In this document: positions 44,157 through 52,747 of the stretch, piece after piece
Position numbering within the stretch: position 1 is the first letter of the stretch
How the letters are laid out: each line of letters opens with the position of its first letter
Assembly: GCF_004761975.1 (NCBI RefSeq)
Contig: NZ_RQII01000028.1
Coordinates: 1 to 64,000, forward strand
Length of the DNA stretch: 64,000 bases
Direction of reading: 5' to 3'
Source of the DNA: Planococcus koreensis
Lineage (GTDB): Bacteria > Bacillota > Bacilli > Bacillales_A > Planococcaceae
Position numbers and translations under genes: made by a program
The notes under the pieces: model-generated
The model's input: the letters and a program-made list of their open reading frames with translations, nothing else
Databases searched by the model: none
What the model was told of the DNA's origin: nothing

Positions 44157-44489
44157 GTGAAAAAGACGTTTTTGTATACTTTAATGCTATTGTTCCTTCT
44201 TCCTCTTTTAGCTGGCTGCAATGGACCTCCTTTGCTCAAGGGCGATTACAGCGGAATGGAAATCATCAAGCACGGTGAACTTGTGTATAAAACAAACGAC
44301 GTACGCGAAACCAAAGAGCTTGTTGATATGATCAATAGGTCGAAACGCGAAGAAACTATTACACAGGAACTCCCGGAACCTGTCGGAACATTAACGTTCC
44401 ATAGAGAGAGCGAAGAAATTACATTGCCGCTTTATGAAGAAGGCGTCGTGATTAATGAATATTTTGTTTATGCAAGTTTCGATTTCTAA
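44157..44489 (+). CDS. Small lipoprotein of unknown function
   Basis: 110 residues from a GTG (AAGGGAGC upstream). The signal peptide is residues 1-20 (TFLYTLMLLFLLPLL), with lipobox LAGC and Cys21 as lipid site, so it is anchored outside the membrane. The mature domain of ~90 residues is beta-rich (ELVYKTNDV, GTLTFHRESEEITLPLYEEGVVINEYFVYASF) and not recognised. Single gene. Confidence 0.78.
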   Translation: MKKTFLYTLMLLFLLPLLAGCNGPPLLKGDYSGMEIIKHGELVYKTNDVRETKELVDMINRSKREETITQELPEPVGTLTFHRESEEITLPLYEEGVVINEYFVYASFDF

Positions 44490-44496
44490 CAATCTT

Positions 44497-44531
44497 TAAA
44501 AAGCCGGTTCTCCATCCAGAGAACCGGCTTT
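44497..44531. terminator. Bidirectional terminator between lipoprotein and MmgE genes
   Basis: AAAGCCGGTTCTC and GAGAACCGGCTTT form a perfect stem with a 6-nt loop, 8 nt past the lipoprotein stop and just beyond the MmgE gene stop. Confidence 0.92.
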
Positions 44532-44537
44532 GCTGAT

Positions 44538-45884
44538 TCAATTCAATATTCTCTCCGCATTTCCTTTCGTCAATGCGATCAAGCCGTCCAAATTTTCCAG
44601 CTCGTCCAGTTTGTACATCTGTTCCCGCAAAGATTCCGCTGCTCCTCCGCCAATGATGGCGTGGACCAATCGATTGAATTTGCGCTCCAATGCATTGTCG
44701 TCCATCGGGTTTTCGATGCTGCCGGTGGCGTTTTTCACAGTATGCGCGATGGTGCTGCCATCCTTCAGGTAAGCCACCGCCTGCACTTCCTCTTCTTTCA
44801 CAGTGGCATCAACCTGCGGATGGATTTTGCTGCGGAACGCCACGACTTCCGGATTGTGGACGCTGGCATCCGAATATTGTGCTTCCCCGGCATCGCCTTC
44901 TAAGAAAGCCACCGCGGCGGTGTGGTAAATGCTGAATTTGCCGGCGAGCCCTGTCGGCGGCGTCGGTTTCCCTGTCAGCTCCAAAACATACGGATTGACG
45001 GTCAGCTCGATGCGTTCGACTTCTTCCGCTTTCACTTGTTTGCCGAGTGCGATGCAGGCATCGATTGAAGGGTGAAGCACGATGCCGCATGCATATGGCT
45101 TGAACGCGTTCTTCAGCAATTCCCATTCGGTGCCCCATGCCACATTCACTTTCGCTAAATCATGTTCGGGCGCCAAGACATTGGCAAACCCACGCTTCGC
45201 TTCCAGCACTTCTGTTGAGCTGGTAAAGTTCTTCTTGGCGAGCAATGCTGCCATCAACCCATTCTGCGCAGCCTTGCCGGGATGGAACGGCTTGGTCATT
45301 GTGCCGAACATTTCGCGCAAGCCAAACGATTGGGTGCCGGCGATGCCAAGTGCCCAAGCCATTTGCTCTTCATTCAACTCCAGCAAAATGCCCGCAGCGG
45401 TTGCAGCCCCAAAGACGCCTGTCGAACTGGTGATGTGGTAACCGAGGTGGTAATGGCTCGGGTACACGGCATTGGCAATGCGCAATTCCGCTTCGCATCC
45501 CAAGATGAACGCGTGCAGCACCTGCTTGCCGGACAAATTCATTTTTTCAGCAAGCGCCAAAACGACAGGTGCCACGGGTCCGCTCGGATGGTGGATCGTG
45601 TCGAGATGGGTATCGTCGTAATCGAAAATATGGGAAGACATGCCATTGATCAAAGAGGCCAGCAGCAAATCGGTTTTTTCCGTGCGGCCGAAAATTGAAA
45701 CTTGTTCCGCCGATTGGATGTCTTCTTTCAAGCCGAGCACCATATCAACGGATGGATGGTGCGCAGCGCCGATTGCCACGCCCATCCAATTGTATAGGCT
45801 TTTTTTGCCATGGATATTGACTTCTTCCGGGATATCTTCCATTTTCGTCTTCAGGATATTTTCCACCAATTGTTTTGTCACCAT
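44538..45884 (-). CDS. MmgE/PrpD-family protein
   Basis: 448 residues. The fold is recognisable from IFDYDDTHLDTIHHPSGPVAPVVLALAE, then HLGYHITSSTGVFGAATAAG and KPYACGIVLHPSIDACI. Members include 2-methylcitrate dehydratase and cis-aconitate decarboxylase (itaconate-making), and several of unknown substrate. It follows the GntR gene by 2 nt and is controlled with it. With CoA-transferase and CitE-like lyase genes 9 kb away, a link to C5/C6 hydroxy-acid metabolism is possible. Confidence 0.9.
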   Translation of the reverse strand: MVTKQLVENILKTKMEDIPEEVNIHGKKSLYNWMGVAIGAAHHPSVDMVLGLKEDIQSAEQVSIFGRTEKTDLLLASLINGMSSHIFDYDDTHLDTIHHPSGPVAPVVLALAEKMNLSGKQVLHAFILGCEAELRIANAVYPSHYHLGYHITSSTGVFGAATAAGILLELNEEQMAWALGIAGTQSFGLREMFGTMTKPFHPGKAAQNGLMAALLAKKNFTSSTEVLEAKRGFANVLAPEHDLAKVNVAWGTEWELLKNAFKPYACGIVLHPSIDACIALGKQVKAEEVERIELTVNPYVLELTGKPTPPTGLAGKFSIYHTAAVAFLEGDAGEAQYSDASVHNPEVVAFRSKIHPQVDATVKEEEVQAVAYLKDGSTIAHTVKNATGSIENPMDDNALERKFNRLVHAIIGGGAAESLREQMYKLDELENLDGLIALTKGNAERILN

Positions 45885-45886
45885 TT

Positions 45887-46543
45887 CTATTCCCCGCCCT
45901 CTGTCAATTTTTGCATTGCGTGTTCGCGCGCATTCCGCACGTGGTGCTTGGCGATGCTTTCGGCAAACTCACCATCTCCAGACCGGATCGCGTCTATCAG
46001 CATCTTATGTTCGCTGATATTCTGAAGCGGCCGGCCGGATGTCGACAGCGACGCGGACATCATCAAGCCGATCTGCGTCTGCAGCATATTCATGATGGCT
46101 TCGAGATAGACATTGCCCGACAAGCGCGCCAATGTCAGGTGGAACTCTGAATTGATGCGCGCCAGTTCATGCACATGGTTGGCCACTGCTTCCTGTTCCG
46201 CTTTATCGATCAGCCTGGCCAGTTCGCTGATTCCTTCCGGCGTATGGCGTTCTGCCAGTTTCCGCGCCGCGAGCCCTTCCAGCAATTCGCGCACATCATA
46301 CAACTGCGCCACTTTGCCGACCGACAGCGTAATGACCTTAACGCCTTTATGCGGCTCGTGCGTAACGATCCCCTGCTCTTCAAGCTTGCGGATCGCTTCC
46401 CGCACCGGTGTTCGGCTGACCCCGATTTTCTCGGCCAATCCCCGTTCCGTCAGCGTCTGCCCCGGCTTAATCTCGCCCGTCCGAATGGCGTTATACAGGT
46501 ATTCATAGACGGAATTCTTCTTCACATCAGTCATTTCGATCAT
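45887..46543 (-). CDS. GntR-family (FCD) transcriptional regulator
   Basis: 218 residues. Winged helix YLYNAIRTGEIKPGQTLTERGLAEKIGVSRTPVREAIRKLEEQGIVTHEPHKG, then an all-helical FCD effector domain with metal-binding His (INSEFHLTLARLSG; ISEHKMLIDAI). First gene of a two-gene unit with MmgE/PrpD. Its promoter is flanked by two TTGGTATACCAA-like palindromes, classic for this regulator family, so it very likely represses itself and the MmgE gene. Confidence 0.93.
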   Translation of the reverse strand: MIEMTDVKKNSVYEYLYNAIRTGEIKPGQTLTERGLAEKIGVSRTPVREAIRKLEEQGIVTHEPHKGVKVITLSVGKVAQLYDVRELLEGLAARKLAERHTPEGISELARLIDKAEQEAVANHVHELARINSEFHLTLARLSGNVYLEAIMNMLQTQIGLMMSASLSTSGRPLQNISEHKMLIDAIRSGDGEFAESIAKHHVRNAREHAMQKLTEGGE

Positions 46544-46563
46544 TGCGTGTTCTTGCCCCCTTC

Positions 46564-46641
46564 ATTTGGTATACCATATTAATGAAAATTATAGACTTAA
46601 ACCTGTTTATTAGCAATAAATACTTAATTTTGTATACCAAA
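46564..46641 (-). promoter_or_regulatory. GntR-mmgE promoter between two GTATAC operators
   Basis: Promoter on the minus strand: TTGCTA (46,611-46,616), 17-bp spacer, TATAAT (46,588-46,593). Operator 1 is TTGGTATACAA at 46,630-46,640, upstream of -35. Operator 2 is ATATGGTATACCAAAT at 46,564-46,579, around +10 to +25. Both centre on GGTATACC/TGTATACC, the GntR-type half-site arrangement. Confidence 0.85.
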
Positions 46642-46642
46642 T

Positions 46643-46671
46643 AAAAAACCACCGTTCATGGGAACGGTGGC
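46643..46671 (-). terminator. Terminator after the ktr gene
   Basis: CCACCGTTC, 4-nt loop, GAACGGTGG, then TTTTTTAT on the minus strand, 13 nt past the KtrC stop. Confidence 0.9.
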
Positions 46672-46683
46672 TGCGTGGTTCAG

Positions 46684-47340
46684 TTAAATTCCTTTTTCTT
46701 CAAAGCGCTTCAGGTCATCCCGATGCCCCATGACAATAAGGACGTCGTTCTCCTGCACTTCATCATTCGGTACCGGCGCAATATTGACGTCTTCTCCGCG
46801 TTTGATCGCGAGAATAATAATCTTGTATCGCTCCCGCAAATTAAGCTTCGCCAATGTGCGGTTCGCGATTTTGTCCGATGCCGTCAATTCCTGGATGCTG
46901 TAATCCTTCGACAAATCGATATAGTCGATGATTTTTTCCGAATCCATATGGTGCGCGACGCGGACACCCATTTCATACTCCGGCTGGATGACCCGATCAG
47001 CACCGACTTTTTCAAGGATTTTCTGGTGCTGCAGGTCGCGGGCCTTCACCCATACCTTCGAAACGCCAATCTCTTTCAACATCAACGTGCACAGCACGCT
47101 CGCCTGAAGATCATCCCCGATGGCAACAATGGCGTTGTCGAAATTCCGCACGCCCAGCGCCTTCAATTCGCTTTCATCCGTCGCGTTGGCAATAACGGCA
47201 TGGGAGGAATGATCGCGGTTCGCATCCACTCTCTCCATATTCGAATCGATCGCCAGCACTTCATGGCCCATTTTATAAAGCTCTTGGCACACACTGCTGC
47301 CAAAACGGCCAAGGCCAATTACCACGACTTGTTTTTTCAC
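46684..47340 (-). CDS. Ktr/Trk potassium uptake regulatory subunit (KtrC-like)
   Basis: 218 residues. An N-terminal RCK_N Rossmann domain with VVVIGLGRFGSSVCQEL binds ATP/ADP or NAD(H), followed by a C-terminal RCK_C domain (residues ~140-218) that in Bacillus relatives binds c-di-AMP. It forms a cytoplasmic ring that gates a KtrB/KtrD channel. No channel gene is adjacent, as is usual for ktrC. Single-gene unit. No ydaO-type riboswitch is visible upstream. Confidence 0.9.
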   Translation of the reverse strand: MKKQVVVIGLGRFGSSVCQELYKMGHEVLAIDSNMERVDANRDHSSHAVIANATDESELKALGVRNFDNAIVAIGDDLQASVLCTLMLKEIGVSKVWVKARDLQHQKILEKVGADRVIQPEYEMGVRVAHHMDSEKIIDYIDLSKDYSIQELTASDKIANRTLAKLNLRERYKIIILAIKRGEDVNIAPVPNDEVQENDVLIVMGHRDDLKRFEEKGI

Positions 47341-47474
47341 TTTAATTCCCTCTTTCTGCGCTATCCTTCAATCATCTCTGATAGCTAAAATCTACCCTCG
47401 CGAGCCCTTGTTGTCAAATGGCATCCCTTGGCTGGGTTCTGTTGGAATGGAAAAGAATTTTCCTGAACAATAGA

Positions 47475-47515
47475 TAAAGAGAGAATGGCGTGTGAAAAGG
47501 CACACCATTCTCTCT
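47475..47515 (-). terminator. Terminator after the hydrolase operon
   Basis: AGAGAGAATGGTGTG, 6-nt loop, CACACGCCATTCTCTCT on the minus strand, near-perfect, followed by TTTATC. It lies 45 nt past the M28 gene end and closes the large leftward cluster. Confidence 0.82.
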
Positions 47516-47559
47516 CTATGTACCTTCCAGTGAAACTTTGCATCGAAGCCAAGGGCGCC

Positions 47560-49289
47560 TTATTCGATCAGCGATTCAGCGATTCGAATCGCTTTTAAAA
47601 GCGCGAATTCGACTTTATTGAGCCGCCTTTTCAACAGGGTCTGCCATTCAAACGCTTCCGGGCTCCCTGGCTTTGTTTCCGACAGCCGCCAGATATCTTT
47701 TAGCAACGGCACGGCTGGCAGATTCACCGCCAAATCCTGCTCGAAAAGATCGCCGCTGACGTAACTGAGCGGAATCAGTTCATGGGCGATTGCAAGCATC
47801 GCTTGGTTGAATTTTTTCGCTTCGCCGTCTTGCCAATCTTTCCGATCTGCGAGTTTATTGAGCTGTGCTCCCAGTGCTTGGAGCTTTCCAGCGCGCTCCA
47901 AAGCCTTCGACAAATCCAACTGCTCTCCCGCCGTAAGGGCATAAGCTTCCAATGCCGCAGAAATTTCAGCAGCGCCTGCAGCATGATTGAGTGCCATCAC
48001 TTTGCGCGAACAGGCATCGTAGATCAGTGACACGTAAACTTGGCAATCGCGCCGCAGGTTTTCAGGGTCGAGCTTGTCGAGCGTATCTTCACAGTGTGCC
48101 ACCACCAGCCGAAGCCACCGGATTTTATGCCGCCGAACAGCTTCACTAAGGTGCGTGACGCTGCATCGTCCGTTTGCGGCTGTTCGGAAAGACCCATGAA
48201 CAACGCAGGAACTCCCGGTCCCCAGAACGATTGGTCGCCGCCTCTTCCAAAGCGCTTGCCGATAAAAGCCTCGCCTGTCAGCGCCTCGACGAACGAGCCT
48301 CCGTAATCGCGCGTCTCGGCCATGCAATTGCTTTCGCCAAGGATTTGCGCCCCTTTCCCGCCCAAAGAATCGGCATAGACATGCAACAGGCAATGTTCAT
48401 GCAGTTCTTCCCAATGGCTGTCACAATAATAGGCGGATCCTGAATAGCGGCCGTGGGAATGGCCGGACCAAAACGCCAAGCGCAGTGTCCGGCGCAAAGG
48501 CATTGGCTGGCTCATCAGAATCCGTGCCGTTTCAAGCAATGCTGCATTGGCGCTGGCGTTGTCCATTGCGCCATAATGCCAGGAGTCGATATGGCTGCTG
48601 AACAACACGAATTTTTCCGGTTCGATGTCACCTTTGATGTCTGCCAGTAACGTGGGGATTTTACGCCAGCCGGTATCGACTTCCGTTTTCAGCCAGACCT
48701 TCAGTGGTTCGCCATATCGGGCCAATTGGCCGAGCAATTGGGCCCCTTCTTTTTCCGTGATGGAAAGCACCGGAATTTTCGGGAACTCTTTTTTCGTCTC
48801 CGGTGTCGGATTGCCCCAGACCCGGGACACGGTCATTTCGTGGGTGATCGATCCGTTGATGAAAATTCCGGCAATCGCTCCTGCCTGCTCCAGCATTTGC
48901 ACCCCGCCCGGCGTCGCTATCCCGTCCGTCAGCACCACTTTTCCGGCTGCTTCCATGCCAGAGGCGAGCTCTTTCACATAAAGCAGCTCTCCGTCGAGGC
49001 CCTCATTGCCGGTCGAAGTGGACATCGAATGGGTGATGCATGGAAACTCCATGCCGCCCGCCTGCAATTCTGCCGACAGCGGCAAACTGATAAAGCCGTC
49101 ATGAAAGCTCAAGGCGGTTTCAAGACCCAGAGCGTCAAGCTCCCCCTTTACGTATTGGAACGCCCGCAGCTCTTCTGGCGAACCGGAGAGCCGAACTTCT
49201 TTCGCAATTTCTGCCGTAAACGCCATCAATTTCTCTGCTGATACCTTGTCGCTCAAGTCCAGGTGTGTTTTATTCAACTCGACAACCAT
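47560..49289 (-). pseudogene. M28-family peptidase, single-base frameshift
   Basis: About 576 residues when joined. The first frame (49,289 to about 48,090) has the M28 metal region SSHIDSWHYGAMDNASANAALLE; the second-metal region, usually AEExG, reads FWSGHSHGRYSGSAYY, a variant I have seen in a subgroup of M28-like proteins. After GGFGWWWHTV the frame shifts; adding one G at 48,090 joins it to EDTLDKLDPENLRRDCQVYVSLIYDAC, which is open to 47,560. Last gene of the hydrolase operon. Probably an aminopeptidase or amidohydrolase with changed metal chemistry. Broken, or a sequence error. Confidence 0.85.
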
Positions 49290-49328
49290 CGAAAACCTCC
49301 TTTTCCGGCGTTGATAAGCCTCGTTTGG

Positions 49329-50597
49329 TTACAGGACAAAATCCTTCGCGGCCGTTTTAACTTGTTCAAATGGCTGAAAGCGGCTGCCGCTCAAATCACT
49401 GACGGCATCGATAAACGTATTGGTGGTATGCGGCGTGTCATAAAGGATTTTGAAAAACTCCGCCCGCTGATCTTTCGCCACCGAATCATAGCCTTTGCCG
49501 ACCATCCAACGGCCGTAATAATAGGAAGGATAATAGGTTTTTTGAATGGGATGCGAGAAAAACCGATAGCAATTATTCGCTTCGATGGGGCCCAGCATCC
49601 CTTTGTCCATCATATAGGCAACAGCTTCCTCTTTGTTCATCTTCCCTTCATTGAACAGATAACAGGCATTGGTCATGGCCATTCGCTGCATATCGATCCA
49701 ATCGCGCGCCAGTTTATAATGCTGCTTCGCTTGCAGGGTGATGCCTTCGGTTTCTTCTTCGTCGCGGTCCCATCCCAGGAAATGAAGCGCACTTTCAGGC
49801 CCCCCTTCGAACAACGCATTCGTCGGACTGTTGATCAGGTAATAAGAAGCTTCGATTGGCAGCTTGCCTTGCTGAAACAGGTAATCCCAGCGGCAGTAAA
49901 ATGCCTGATGGCCCGGGTAGCCTTCATGCGCCATGATCTGCGCCAGCACAGGTTCTGTCCAAGGCCGGTCAATATTGAATGTCAGATTGCCGCGGAAATT
50001 GCCGGTGTACTTGGAATATCCGCTCCAAAACACCCCTTGAATCGGCTTGATGTAATCCAATCCGTCTCCTTCGGGCAATTCGATGACCCGCTTCAATGTC
50101 CCTTCCTTGCCTTTGTCTTTCATCGACTGGGCCACTTCAACCACTTTATCAGGCGCAATCAATGTCTCAGCGAGCCAGCTTTGCGCTTTTTCCTGCAGGC
50201 TGCCTTTATAGCCGAGTTCCCCCAAGCCTTTTTCCACAAGGTCGCGGTGCCCAGCCATCGTTTCTTCCGGAATCAGCGTGGCCGGCAATTCCTGGATGTT
50301 GGCAATGTACTCTGCATAAGGCAAATCGTCGCCTTGAAGGCTGCGCCCAAAGTAACGGTACGCATTGACCATCGAGCGCAAATACCTGCCCGGATGGCCG
50401 GTAAGCCCCTGGATTTCCTTTTCCACCTCATCGATTTTGCGGCCAATTTCATCAAAGTTCCGGAGCGTGGGCTTGACGCTGCTGTAGCTGGCTGACGCCG
50501 TTTCCGTATCGTGCAGTTTTAAGGTTTGTTCATTGAGGCTCAAAACGATATCCACTATCGCTTCTCCCACCGGTTCTGAAGTCCAACGTAAGGTCAT
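49329..50597 (-). CDS. DUF885-family metallohydrolase
   Basis: 422 residues. Zinc-peptidase-like motif AHEGYPGHQAFY near residue 213 (HExxPGH, the DUF885 hallmark), with a later Glu in LFEGGPESALHFLGW. The N-terminus is helical. DUF885 proteins are predicted cytoplasmic carboxypeptidase-like enzymes. The ATG overlaps the creatininase-type gene stop by 4 nt (ATGA), so the two are translated together. Shorter than typical ~550-residue DUF885 proteins because the N-terminal part is reduced. Confidence 0.82.
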   Translation of the reverse strand: MTLRWTSEPVGEAIVDIVLSLNEQTLKLHDTETASASYSSVKPTLRNFDEIGRKIDEVEKEIQGLTGHPGRYLRSMVNAYRYFGRSLQGDDLPYAEYIANIQELPATLIPEETMAGHRDLVEKGLGELGYKGSLQEKAQSWLAETLIAPDKVVEVAQSMKDKGKEGTLKRVIELPEGDGLDYIKPIQGVFWSGYSKYTGNFRGNLTFNIDRPWTEPVLAQIMAHEGYPGHQAFYCRWDYLFQQGKLPIEASYYLINSPTNALFEGGPESALHFLGWDRDEEETEGITLQAKQHYKLARDWIDMQRMAMTNACYLFNEGKMNKEEAVAYMMDKGMLGPIEANNCYRFFSHPIQKTYYPSYYYGRWMVGKGYDSVAKDQRAEFFKILYDTPHTTNTFIDAVSDLSGSRFQPFEQVKTAAKDFVL

Positions 50598-51331
50598 CTT
50601 TCCATTCCCCTTTCGTACTGCATTTCAATATCCCATAATGTGCGAATGTCTTCGAGCACCAACTTCACCATCATTGCATAGAGCTTTTCCCCTTTGTCCG
50701 CCGTTGCTGCCCCAGCGTTGCCAGAAAAGGCTTCCGGATACAGCGTGGCCCCGCCATCTTTAAAACGGAAGCGTTTTGCCAAGGGAATTTCGTGCCTGCC
50801 GACGCCTTGCGTATAGGCGTACCGCTCATCGATCGCCAAAACCATCGACGTTTCGTCTTCGCCTGCATGGCCCGGGTCTGGAGTGATCCTTTTGATGTCT
50901 TCTCGGTAATCGATATACCAATTGATGGTCAGTGTCCGTATCCCGATGTCCGCCAATTTTTCGGTGACAAGATCGAGGCTCGCAATGTTGCCGCCGTGGC
51001 CGTTGAACAAAATGATGTTGCTGAATCCGTTCTGGTAAAAGCCTTTGCATATTTCAAGAACATAATTCCCGAAAACTTCCCCCGGAACATCAATCGTCCC
51101 GGCAAACGGCGCAAGCCCCCAGGAATGTCCATACGCCACTTCAGGCGCCATCAAAATCCTATCGCCTGCCTCTTCTTCGAGCCGCCTGACGAACTCCCTT
51201 GGAATCAGCACATCCGTGCCAAGCGCACAATGAGGGCCATGGGCTTCGACCATGCCGATCGGCAGCAGCACCGTATTGATGCTTTTCTGAAGTTCTTTAA
51301 AATTGTTCAAATTCATCGTCATCATATCCAT
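50594..51331 (-). CDS. Creatininase-family amidohydrolase
   Basis: 245 residues from the ATG at 51,331 (AAAGGAAG upstream). Metal-binding motifs of the family are present: LPIGMVEAHGPHCALGTD, IILFNGHGGNIASLD and DPGHAGEDETSMVLAI. Family members open cyclic amides such as creatinine or guanine-derived rings, or cleave peptides; the substrate here is unknown. It lies between the amidase and DUF885 genes in one operon. Confidence 0.9.
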   Translation of the reverse strand: MDMMTMNLNNFKELQKSINTVLLPIGMVEAHGPHCALGTDVLIPREFVRRLEEEAGDRILMAPEVAYGHSWGLAPFAGTIDVPGEVFGNYVLEICKGFYQNGFSNIILFNGHGGNIASLDLVTEKLADIGIRTLTINWYIDYREDIKRITPDPGHAGEDETSMVLAIDERYAYTQGVGRHEIPLAKRFRFKDGGATLYPEAFSGNAGAATADKGEKLYAMMVKLVLEDIRTLWDIEMQYERGMER

Positions 51332-51373
51332 AAGCCGCTTCCTTTCTTTTTCTTGCGCCATTCGAGCTGTTTC

Positions 51374-52744
51374 TCAATCAAAGCTGGGCATCCGAGCGCT
51401 CCGCATCGTTTCAAGCTGATGCGCGGCGCGCAGCAATTCAATGTCCTGAAAATGCGGCGCGGCCAGCTGCATGCCTACCGGCAGGCCATCGGCTGTAAAC
51501 CCCATATTCACTGATACTGCCGGATGGCCGCTGATGTTGAAAGGTCCCGTGAACAGCATTTCATCTTCTTCGCTGCCAATCACCGGATCTTCCGCAAGGG
51601 CTGCAAATGACACCGTTGGCATCAATAACAAGTCGAATGTGTTAAAAAGGGTTGAGACGGCTGATGTGAACCGCTTCAGGTCCCGCTGGCCGTTCAAGTA
51701 ATCAACCGCTTTCGCCTCCATGCCCTGCTCGATCTGACGATACGTCATTGTTGCGTATTCCTCTTTCCGGCCAAGCCATTGCTGATGGATCTGCGCCGCT
51801 TCCGGCAGCAGCACCGCCATGATGATATCCTCCATGCGTGCCCATCCTTCAATTTCCACCTCATCGATATGCCAGCCAAGCGAGCGGACATGCTGCAGCG
51901 TTTCCTTGTAGACACGGGCCACGTCAGGCGTGAGTCCGCGGAGAAGACGCTCCGGCAGAACACCGACGTGTTTAGCATCCAACGCACTGAAATTGCTGAT
52001 GTCCACTTCACCGGAGCCGCCCGTCAATGAATGGGGATCCTGCGGGTCAAAGCCCGCAATCACCTCCAGCACCAACGCCGCATCAAGCGCATTGCGGGCA
52101 ATCGGCCCGGCGTGGTCGAGCGACCCGCTTAACGGAAAGACCCCGTGCAAGCTCACAAGTCCGCGTGTCGGCTTGAGTCCGGCGACTCCGCAATAGGAGG
52201 CGGGAATGCGGATCGAGCCGCCGGTGTCCGAGCCGAGTGAAAAATAGCCGATGCCGCTTGCAACAGCAGCCGCCGACCCGCCGGACGAACCGCCGGACGT
52301 TTTCGACAGGTCCCACGGATTGTTCGTCTTGCCGAAATCCGGATGGACGATTCCATATGCGAATTCAAGCATATTGGTTTTTCCAAGCATGATGGCACCC
52401 GCCGCGTCCAGCTTACTGACCGCAGTCGCACTGTAATCCGGCACAAAATCTTTCAGGATCGGGGAAGCGCACGTAGTACGGATTCCCTCCGTATAAAATA
52501 AATCTTTTGCGGAATACGGAATCCCTGCAAGCAGGTGGCTTGGCTTGTTCGCCAAAAATGCCTCTTCCGCTTTTTTTGCCTGCCGCAGCGCAGAGTCTTC
52601 AGCCACCGTTATAAACGCATTCAATGCCTTTCCGATTTTTTCCTGGCGTTCAAAGGACAGTTTCACCACTTCCACCGGAGACACTTGTTTCTGGCGATAC
52701 AAAGCGGCAAGCTCGGTAATTGAAAGGTTCAGCACATTCTCCAT
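51374..52744 (-). CDS. Amidase signature-family hydrolase
   Basis: 456 residues. Complete signature: Lys in IPYSAKDLFYTEG, Ser-rich loop KTSGGSSGGSAAAVASG, and [23 protein letters not shown]. Related to GatA but not in a gatCAB setting, so a catabolic amidase is likely. It starts 3 nt after the aspartoacylase-like gene and ends 42 nt before the creatininase-type gene. Different in sequence from the amidase at 41.7 kb. Confidence 0.93.
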   Translation of the reverse strand: MENVLNLSITELAALYRQKQVSPVEVVKLSFERQEKIGKALNAFITVAEDSALRQAKKAEEAFLANKPSHLLAGIPYSAKDLFYTEGIRTTCASPILKDFVPDYSATAVSKLDAAGAIMLGKTNMLEFAYGIVHPDFGKTNNPWDLSKTSGGSSGGSAAAVASGIGYFSLGSDTGGSIRIPASYCGVAGLKPTRGLVSLHGVFPLSGSLDHAGPIARNALDAALVLEVIAGFDPQDPHSLTGGSGEVDISNFSALDAKHVGVLPERLLRGLTPDVARVYKETLQHVRSLGWHIDEVEIEGWARMEDIIMAVLLPEAAQIHQQWLGRKEEYATMTYRQIEQGMEAKAVDYLNGQRDLKRFTSAVSTLFNTFDLLLMPTVSFAALAEDPVIGSEEDEMLFTGPFNISGHPAVSVNMGFTADGLPVGMQLAAPHFQDIELLRAAHQLETMRSARMPSFD

Positions 52745-52747
52745 CGT

